Shown: positions 1 through 5,259 of the stretch, piece after piece | Layout: each line of letters starts with the position of its first letter | Numbering within the stretch: position 1 is the first letter of the stretch | Assembly: GCA_946480605.1 (NCBI GenBank) | Contig: CAMLKW010000273.1 | Location: 1-5,259 of the forward strand | Direction of reading: 5' to 3' | Length of the DNA stretch: 5,259 nucleotides | From: an uncultured Roseateles sp. | GTDB lineage: Bacteria; Pseudomonadota; Gammaproteobacteria; Burkholderiales; Burkholderiaceae | The notes under the pieces: generated by a model | What the model was told of the DNA's origin: nothing | The model's input: the letters and a program-made list of their open reading frames with translations, nothing else | Databases searched by the model: none | Made by a program: the position numbers and the translations under genes

Positions 1-55
1 GCGCATCTGCTTTGGGAGCAGAGGGTCGCGAGTTCGAATCCCGCCGCCCCGACCA
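1..55 (+). tRNA. tRNA-Pro(UGG), 3' part; 5' end outside the window
   Basis: This is the 3' two-thirds of a tRNA gene. It begins with the 3' half of the D-stem (GCGC, 1-4). A perfect anticodon stem follows (TCTGC 6-10 with GCAGA 18-22) around the loop TTTGGGA, putting anticodon TGG at 13-15 (proline). The T-loop TTCGAAT is at 33-39, the 3' acceptor strand CGCCCCG at 45-51, the discriminator A at 52 and an encoded CCA at 53-55. The T-stem (28-32 with 40-44) has one non-Watson-Crick position, A31 opposite C41. The U34 anticodon can read several proline codons. The 5' acceptor strand and most of the D-arm are off the left edge, so the gene cannot be fully checked here. Confidence 0.95.
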
Positions 56-66
56 ACCTATTGATG

Positions 67-99
67 AACGGCCCGCCTCGTGAGAGACGGGCCGTTTTT
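67..99 (+). terminator. Intrinsic terminator of the tRNA-Pro transcript
   Basis: A 9-bp perfect stem pairs AACGGCCCG (67-75) with CGGGCCGTT (88-96), and a T-run covers 95-99. The apical part can add a three-pair CTC/GAG helix capped by GTGA, a GNRA-type tetraloop. It starts 11 bases after the tRNA CCA end, as expected for the terminator of a tRNA unit, and insulates the downstream cyclase gene. Confidence 0.9.
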
Positions 100-168
100 G
101 CTGGGCCGCCTGGCGCACCACCTTCGGCCGACGCTGAGTGCAAGCTGTCTCCACCCCGAAACAGGGCA

Positions 169-196
169 TTGAAGCCGCCCCGATGAGGTAAAAAAT
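169..196 (+). promoter_or_regulatory. Weak sigma-70-like promoter candidate for the cyclase gene
   Basis: TTGAAG (169-174) and AAAAAT (191-196) are separated by 16 bases. Each box matches four of six consensus positions. They lie in the 156-base gap between the tRNA terminator and the cyclase start, in one of the few A-rich patches of that gap. The match is poor enough to arise by chance. I see no riboswitch or operator-like repeat in this gap. Confidence 0.25.
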
Positions 197-242
197 CGTG
201 ACAGGGAGTCCATCGGCAGGCAGCGAAGCGCCGGCCCGGTGT

Positions 243-249
243 GGAGAGG
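243..249 (+). promoter_or_regulatory. Ribosome binding site that decides the cyclase start
   Basis: GGAGAGG lies six bases upstream of ATG 256. The earlier in-frame candidate starts, GTG 241 and GTG 250, overlap or directly abut this sequence and have no comparable site of their own, so ATG 256 is the preferred start. Confidence 0.7.
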
Positions 250-255
250 GTGCTC

Positions 256-1698
<1,443 letters not shown>

Positions 1699-1750
1699 GC
1701 CGGCGCAAAAGGCTGGCAAAATCCGCGGCGGGCTGCAAGGCGGCCCCGCG

Positions 1751-1779
1751 ACCCGCCGCATCCGGCGGGTTTGTCTTTT
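1751..1779 (+). terminator. Intrinsic terminator after the cyclase gene
   Basis: An 8-bp perfect stem pairs ACCCGCCG (1751-1758) with CGGCGGGT (1763-1770) around a CATC loop, followed by the U-rich tail TTGTCTTTTG. It lies 52 bases past the cyclase stop. The 5' arm can also pair perfectly with CGGCGGG at 1726-1732, so a competing fold exists (see findings). Confidence 0.8.
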
Positions 1780-1825
1780 GTGAGGCCCCGCATCCCCGGG
1801 GTCGTGACCTGGGGCATCCCCGAAG

Positions 1826-1852
1826 TTCGACCGAGCGGTCGGCCGGGACAAT
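1826..1852 (+). promoter_or_regulatory. Promoter candidate for the OPT transporter
   Basis: TTCGAC (1826-1831) and GACAAT (1847-1852) could serve as -35 and -10 boxes with a short 15-base spacer. GACAAT keeps four of six consensus -10 bases. It lies about 50 bases before the start codon and downstream of the cyclase terminator, where a promoter is needed. Treat this as tentative, because the spacer is shorter than the usual 16-18 bases. Confidence 0.35.
1828..1841. promoter_or_regulatory. Perfect inverted repeat, possible repressor operator
   Basis: CGACCG (1828-1833) and CGGTCG (1836-1841) are exact reverse complements separated by AG. The core ACCGAGCGGT resembles the compact dyads bound by many TetR-family repressors. 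It overlaps the candidate -35 box and the spacer of the transporter promoter, where bound protein would block RNA polymerase. No regulator gene is visible in the window, so the regulator is unknown. GC-rich short dyads also occur by chance. Confidence 0.35.
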
Positions 1853-1863
1853 CCCGGGCTTTT
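1843..1863 (+). other. Short hairpin with T-run in the transporter leader
   Basis: CCGGGA (1843-1848) pairs with TCCCGG (1852-1857) around a CAA loop, followed three bases later by a run of four T. It overlaps the candidate -10 box. It could act as DNA sequence of the promoter or as a weak RNA hairpin. The 6-bp stem is too short to call a terminator with confidence. Confidence 0.25.
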
Positions 1864-1903
1864 GCTGCAACCCCCGGCAAGGCCACAAGCCACGCCCGAG
1901 ACC

Positions 1904-3883
1904 ATGGCCATTCAACACCTGACCGACGAGCAGATCTCCACCTGGACCCGCGCCCAAAAGGACGAGTGGTGGTTCAAGAACGTCTTCCGCGGAGACATGG
2001 CGCAGCTGACGCTGCGCTCCGGCTTCACCGGCTTCCTGCTGGGCGGCATCCTGTCCGCCACGGGCCTCTACATCGGCGCCAAGACCGGCATCGCCATCGG
2101 CGTGGGCCTGACCTCGGTGATCCTGGCCTTCGCGCTGTTCCGCGCGCTGCATGCCAGCGGCTTCGCGCAGGACTACACCATCCTCGAAAACAACTGCACG
2201 CAGTCCATCGCGACCGCGGCGGGCTATGTCATCACGCCGCTGTTCTCCAGCCTTGCGGCCTACATGCTGGTCACCGGCGTCATCCCGAGCTGGTGGCAGC
2301 TGATGATCTGGATCTTCGTCGTCTCCATGATCGGCGTGCTGCTGGCCTTCCCGCTCAAGCGCCGCTTCATCAATGAAGACCAGGCTCCCTTCCCCGAGGG
2401 CCGGGCCTGCGGCGTGGTGCTGGATTCGCTGTACCACGGCGCCGGCGGCGAGGGCGTGTTCAAGGCCAAGCTGCTGGGCGTCGTGGCCGGCTTCACGGCG
2501 CTCTACCAGGCCACCGTCAGCGACGGCTGGATGAAGCTGGTGCAGTTCAAGATCCTGATGCTGGACAAATGGGCCGGCATGACCGCGCCCTGGCATCTGC
2601 ACGAGCGCCTGGACCAGTACTACTACACCTGGGCCGCCAAGGCCGGTGGCGCCATCCCGACGCTGCTGGGCACCGACATCCGCCAGCTGGGCCTGCGCGT
2701 GACGCTGGATGCCGCGATGATCGGCGTCGGCGGCCTGATGGGCATTGCGGTGGCGACCAGCTGCTTCCTGGGCTCCTTCATCAACTTCGTCGTGCTGGCG
2801 CCGCTGATGATCCAGGCCGGCGACATCGCGCCGCGCCTGGCGGCCGACGGCTCGGTGATCCCGCTGAACCGTGCCGAGATCGTCAACCAGTGGTCGCTGT
2901 GGTGGGGCGTGACCATGATGGTCGTGGGTGCCATGGTCAGCCTGCTGGCCAAGCCCGAGATCTTCAAGGGCATGTTCAAGCGCAAGACCGCCGCGGCCGG
3001 CAACGGCGGCACCGACCTGCTGAAGGACATCGAAGTGCCGCTGTGGATCAGCTACATCGGTGTGCCGGTGTTCAGCCTGCTGGGCAGCTATGTCACGCAC
3101 GTGTTCTTCAACGTGCCGTTCTGGCTGGCGCTGATCTCGCTGCCGCTGATCTTCGTGCTGACCATCATCTGCACCAACTCCATGGCGCTGACCTCGTGGA
3201 CGCCTACCGGCGCGCTGTCCAAGATCACGCAGTTCACGATGGGCGCGCTGGACCGCAGCAACCCCGGCTCCAACCTGCTGCCGGCCGGCATGACCAGCGA
3301 GATCGCGTCCAACGCGGCCAACCTGCTGTCCGACATCAAGCCCGGCTACATGCTGGGCGGCAAGCCGCGCCACCAGGCCATCGGCCACATCATCGGCAAC
3401 CTGGCCGGCGTGCTGTTCTGCGTGCCGCTGTTCTTCCTGCTGTTCCTGCCGGCCGACGCCAGCGGCGTGCGCAGCATCGGCACGCTGGTGTCCGACCAGT
3501 TCGCCATGCCCGCTGCGCTGCAGTGGAAGGGCGTGGCCGACATCATCGCCAAGGGCATCTCGGGCCTGCCGACCTCTGCGCTGATCTCCATGGCCGTGGC
3601 CGCCGTGGCGGCGGTGGCGATGGAAGTGGCGCGCATCAAGACCAAGGGCCGCTTCTCGCTGTCCGCCGTGGCCACCGGCCTGGGCGTGGTGCTGCCGCCC
3701 GAGGCGGTGCTGGCCATGTTCGTCGGCGCGCTGCTGTTCTTCTTCATGGGCCGCAAGCACAAGACGCCCGGCACCGCCGGCCACCGCGTCTGGGTGGACG
3801 GCATGGAGCCCATCTGCGCCGGCCTGATCTCTGGTGCCGCGCTGATGGGCATCGGCAACGCGATCATCAACGTGTTGATCTGA
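1904..3883 (+). CDS. OPT-family oligopeptide/peptide-like transporter
   Basis: This 659-residue integral membrane protein belongs to the oligopeptide transporter (OPT) family, whose members carry peptides or metal chelates by proton-coupled import. The substrate of this bacterial branch cannot be read from sequence. After a cytosolic-looking N-terminus rich in charged and Trp residues (1-38) come roughly 14-16 hydrophobic segments. Family hallmarks are ENNCTQSIATAAGY (95-108), the APFPEGRACG stretch (161-170), DIKPGYMLGGKPRHQAIGHI (477-496) and GLGVVLPPEAVLAMFVGALL (592-611). The length suits a complete bacterial OPT protein. ATG 1904 is chosen because the residues from there match the N-terminus I recall for relatives; an in-frame TTG at 1862 would add 14 Pro/Ala-rich residues. 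No good Shine-Dalgarno sequence precedes ATG 1904 (only CCCGAG), so translation may be modest. It ends with in-frame tandem stops, TGA then TAA. Family assignment is firm. Confidence 0.95.
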   Translation: MAIQHLTDEQISTWTRAQKDEWWFKNVFRGDMAQLTLRSGFTGFLLGGILSATGLYIGAKTGIAIGVGLTSVILAFALFRALHASGFAQDYTILENNCTQSIATAAGYVITPLFSSLAAYMLVTGVIPSWWQLMIWIFVVSMIGVLLAFPLKRRFINEDQAPFPEGRACGVVLDSLYHGAGGEGVFKAKLLGVVAGFTALYQATVSDGWMKLVQFKILMLDKWAGMTAPWHLHERLDQYYYTWAAKAGGAIPTLLGTDIRQLGLRVTLDAAMIGVGGLMGIAVATSCFLGSFINFVVLAPLMIQAGDIAPRLAADGSVIPLNRAEIVNQWSLWWGVTMMVVGAMVSLLAKPEIFKGMFKRKTAAAGNGGTDLLKDIEVPLWISYIGVPVFSLLGSYVTHVFFNVPFWLALISLPLIFVLTIICTNSMALTSWTPTGALSKITQFTMGALDRSNPGSNLLPAGMTSEIASNAANLLSDIKPGYMLGGKPRHQAIGHIIGNLAGVLFCVPLFFLLFLPADASGVRSIGTLVSDQFAMPAALQWKGVADIIAKGISGLPTSALISMAVAAVAAVAMEVARIKTKGRFSLSAVATGLGVVLPPEAVLAMFVGALLFFFMGRKHKTPGTAGHRVWVDGMEPICAGLISGAALMGIGNAIINVLI

Positions 3884-3887
3884 TAAT
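3882..3887 (+). promoter_or_regulatory. -10 box candidate for tRNA-Arg, overlapping the OPT stop codons
   Basis: GATAAT (3882-3887) matches five of six bases of the consensus -10 box and is followed by the GC-rich stretch CGCGCG, like the discriminators of stable-RNA promoters. Initiation about seven bases downstream would leave a leader of only about five bases before the tRNA. No recognisable -35 box lies 16-18 bases upstream, inside the end of the transporter gene, so this is tentative. Cotranscription with the transporter is the alternative. Confidence 0.35.
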
Positions 3888-3899
3888 CGCGCGTTCCGT

Positions 3900-3976
3900 C
3901 TGCCCGTAGCTCAACTGGATAGAGCAGCTGCCTTCTAAGCAGCAGGTCGGGGGTTCGAGTCCCTCCGGGCAGGCCA
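3900..3976 (+). tRNA. tRNA-Arg(UCU)
   Basis: This is a complete 77-base tRNA gene. The acceptor stem CTGCCCG (3900-3906) pairs perfectly with CGGGCAG (3966-3972), followed by discriminator G and an encoded CCA (3974-3976). The D-stem is GCTC/GAGC (3909-3912 with 3922-3925). The anticodon stem GCTGC/GCAGC (3927-3931 with 3939-3943) encloses the loop CTTCTAA, with anticodon TCT at 3934-3936. It therefore reads AGA, and possibly AGG, codons, which are rare in such a GC-rich genome. The T-stem GGGGG/CCCTC has one G-U pair around TTCGAGT. Position 15 is A while position 48 is C, so the usual tertiary pair is not the standard G-C or A-U. The gene starts 16 bases after the transporter stop. Confidence 0.97.
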
Positions 3977-4008
3977 CATCAGAATCTCACGACGGCTCAT
4001 GGCCTCTC

Positions 4009-4048
4009 AGGCGCCCAGGTCCATCAACGGCCTGGGCGCCTCTCCTTT
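4009..4048 (+). terminator. Intrinsic terminator after tRNA-Arg
   Basis: An 11-bp perfect stem pairs AGGCGCCCAGG (4009-4019) with CCTGGGCGCCT (4031-4041) around an 11-base loop. A pyrimidine-rich tail with three consecutive T ends at 4048. The stem is very strong; the U-tract is mediocre. It begins 33 bases after the tRNA end and would stop both a tRNA transcript and any read-through from the transporter. Confidence 0.8.
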
Positions 4049-4122
4049 CAGGACCGCTCACCGTGTGGCACTGAGCCGCAGCATCCGGCCGGGCCAGGAA
4101 GCGCATACTGTCGCTCCACCCC

Positions 4123-4127
4123 GGGAG
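4123..4127 (+). promoter_or_regulatory. Ribosome binding site that decides the start of the 140-residue gene
   Basis: GGGAG sits six bases before ATG 4134. The frame stays open upstream to an ATG at 3999, but that codon lies just before the terminator hairpin and has no ribosome site, so the long version is rejected. Confidence 0.6.
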
Positions 4128-4133
4128 TGCCCC

Positions 4134-4556
4134 ATGAATACCGTGACGACCTGCTATGAGGGATGCGTCTTGATGCAGCGTACCTCGGGGGGCGGCCCGT
4201 ACTTCGGGCACTACCGTTTCGTGCGGGATGGGCGGGATGCCGAAGCCGTTGCTTGGATCGACCTGACCAAGTCGTGGTCCACCGAGCAGCTGGCTTGCGA
4301 CGACGCCGTCAGGGCGGCGCACTTTGCCATCGACGCGCAGAACTACGGCAATGCCGTGGGGCGCTCGGTCGAGGCTGCTGCGCAGGTGATGATGCTGGAC
4401 TCCAAGGCGCCGGGCTGGCCGGAGGCGGTGAAGGCGCAGTTCCTCGCCGCGAACGAGCGCGATGGCCTGGAGGCCAGGTTGATCGGCGCGAAGGAGCGCC
4501 ATTGGCCGGAGATCCAGCGGCACACCGACCGGTCCGAGCCGATTCGCTGGCGTTGA
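4134..4556 (+). CDS. Hypothetical protein, 140 residues
   Basis: I do not recognise this protein. It is soluble, with no signal peptide, membrane helix or metal-binding motif. The first half (about 1-70) has alternating aromatic and polar residues (GPYFGHYRFVRDG, 21-33, then AVAWIDL, 39-44), suggesting a small beta sheet. An Ala-rich helix follows (ACDDAVRAAHFAIDAQN, 54-70), giving a beta-then-helix plan seen in several small Burkholderiales proteins of unknown function; that comparison is a weak impression. The second half is mostly helical and charged, with three Trp (95, 124 and 139), and ends Arg-Trp-Arg. The clear ribosome site, G/C-rich third positions and length support a real gene. 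CATACT at 4104-4109 may be its -10 box, but no -35 box is convincing. It converges on the acyltransferase-like gene across 41 bases, so no operon partner is visible. Confidence 0.75.
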   Translation: MNTVTTCYEGCVLMQRTSGGGPYFGHYRFVRDGRDAEAVAWIDLTKSWSTEQLACDDAVRAAHFAIDAQNYGNAVGRSVEAAAQVMMLDSKAPGWPEAVKAQFLAANERDGLEARLIGAKERHWPEIQRHTDRSEPIRWR

Positions 4557-4577
4557 CATCGCACCGGGAGGCCCCCA

Positions 4578-4590
4578 GCCGCGCTGCGGC
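4578..4590. other. Small hairpin between convergent genes
   Basis: GCCGC (4578-4582) and GCGGC (4586-4590) form a 5-bp stem with a 3-base loop in the 41-base gap between the two convergent stop codons. Neither strand has a T-run after it, so it is at best a weak bidirectional stop. No better terminator for either gene is visible here. Confidence 0.3.
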
Positions 4591-4597
4591 GAGATGA

Positions 4598-5259
4598 CTA
4601 TCCCAGCCGCGCCAGCATCGTGGCCTCGTCTGCGGCGTCCCAGGCCAGCGGGTAGAGGTTGCGGGCCGCGGCCAGCAGCTCGGGCTGGCCGCCCCAGCGC
4701 GCGATCTGCTCGCGCACGCTGGCGAAGTCCAGGCTCATCAGCACGGCCGGCGCGTCCACGCGCGGGTTGTGGCGGGCTCCGGTGACCGGCATCAGGCCCA
4801 GGCAGCGCCGGTAGAAGGGCAGGTGGCGCGGGTTCACCTCGATGACCAGCCGGTCGACGCCGGCGCGGCGGTGGGCGTGCAAATAGCCCAGGTGGAAGAG
4901 CTGCGCGAGCACGCGCCTGGGCTCGTGGGCATGCCGGTCCGCGGCCAGGCCGCCGAACTCGCACAGCGTGAAGCCCAGCGAGCGCCAGTCGTCCAGTTCC
5001 TGGCCGAACAGCAGGTCGGCATGCAGGCCGCCGGGGTCGTCGAAGCGCACGGACAGCGTGCCCACGATGCGCGCGCCGTCGCGCGCCGTGCAGACGATGT
5101 CGCCCTGCTGGCTGCGGCTGCTGTAGCGCTCGCGCGTGACCCGCAGGCCGCGGTCGCCATAGCGGCGCTCGACCAGGTCCAGGGCCTCGCCGTCCAGCGC
5201 GCCGAAGCCGCTGTCCAGCTCCAGCGGTTCGGGGGCCGAGGCCTTGGGCGACGCACGGC
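4598..5259 (-). CDS. FeeM-like GNAT-fold N-acyltransferase, partial (N-terminus outside window)
   Basis: The last 219 residues and the TAG stop are present; the reading frame runs off the right edge. Numbering from the first complete visible codon, the N-terminal part has LDLVERRYGDRGL (26-38). An acyltransferase core follows: IVGTLSVRFDD (64-74), LGFTLCEFGGLAADR (94-108), a long helix with LFHLGYLHAHRRAG (123-133 onward), VIEVNPRHLPFYRRCLGL (138-155) and HNPRVDAPAVLMSLD (163-177). The order and the FYRR-LGL and PAVLM motifs match the FeeM group of N-acyl amino acid synthases, related to autoinducer (AHL) synthases. These use acyl-carrier-protein-bound acyl chains to acylate amino acids. Substrates here are unknown. 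The GTG at 5065 is internal, since homologous sequence continues upstream of it. The usual basic residue after the conserved Glu (E-x-x-R/K) is replaced by Gly. Family call fairly sure; exact reaction uncertain. Confidence 0.8.
   Translation of the reverse strand, partial: RASPKASAPEPLELDSGFGALDGEALDLVERRYGDRGLRVTRERYSSRSQQGDIVCTARDGARIVGTLSVRFDDPGGLHADLLFGQELDDWRSLGFTLCEFGGLAADRHAHEPRRVLAQLFHLGYLHAHRRAGVDRLVIEVNPRHLPFYRRCLGLMPVTGARHNPRVDAPAVLMSLDFASVREQIARWGGQPELLAAARNLYPLAWDAADEATMLARLG

Noticed and set aside
1716..1723. GCAAAATC as a promoter -10 box upstream of the cyclase terminator
   Set aside because: No -35 box lies at a workable distance, and transcription from it would meet the terminator at once.
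2569..3909. A 446-codon + strand frame inside the transporter and running into the tRNA
   Set aside because: It is a frame shadow of the transporter, Arg/Gly/His-rich, with no plausible product.
3900..3976. tRNA-Arg as an attachment site for an integrated element
   Set aside because: tRNA genes are common integration targets, but no integrase, direct repeat of the tRNA 3' end or compositional break is visible downstream.
3999..4133. N-terminal extension of the 140-residue protein from ATG 3999
   Set aside because: It would translate through the tRNA-Arg terminator hairpin and has no ribosome site, whereas ATG 4134 has GGGAG six bases upstream.
4834..5256. Alternative - strand frame over the acyltransferase-like gene
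   Set aside because: It is an Arg/Ala/Ser-rich shadow; the other frame carries the recognisable FeeM-like motifs.

Overview
The window looks like an ordinary chromosomal stretch from a GC-rich betaproteobacterium. Burkholderiales, probably Comamonadaceae or a Leptothrix/Rubrivivax-type relative, fits best. This placement rests on the strong G/C third-position bias, tRNA genes with encoded CCA ends, and remembered likeness of the MASE4-GGDEF protein, the OPT transporter and the FeeM-like acyltransferase to proteins of that group. No search was run. I see no plasmid, phage, IS or CRISPR signature.

Layout, left to right. The 3' part of a tRNA-Pro(UGG) gene enters from the left edge and ends at a strong intrinsic terminator. 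A membrane-bound diguanylate cyclase follows on the + strand: eight predicted helices of MASE4 type, then a GGDEF domain with intact catalytic and product-inhibition motifs. A second intrinsic terminator separates it from a 659-residue OPT-family transporter, whose leader carries a perfect inverted repeat that could be an operator. A tRNA-Arg(UCU) gene starts 16 bases after the transporter stop codon and is followed by an 11-bp terminator hairpin. Next is a 140-residue protein of unknown function (+ strand). Converging on it from the right edge is the C-terminal 219 residues of a FeeM-like (GNAT-fold) N-acyltransferase (- strand), whose N-terminus lies outside the window.

The genes do not form an obvious pathway. 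Terminators after tRNA-Pro, the cyclase and tRNA-Arg suggest mostly independent transcription units, although the transporter and tRNA-Arg could share a transcript. The cyclase makes the second messenger c-di-GMP in response to an unknown membrane-sensed signal. The transporter probably imports a peptide-like or metal-chelate substrate. The acyltransferase-like protein probably joins an acyl chain to an amino-acid-like acceptor.

I found no convincing new multi-gene system. The observations most worth a second look are small: a possible terminator/antiterminator switch and a possible operator ahead of the transporter, a tRNA promoter candidate overlapping the transporter stop codons, an A-C mismatch in the tRNA-Pro T-stem, and a motif departure in the FeeM-like protein.
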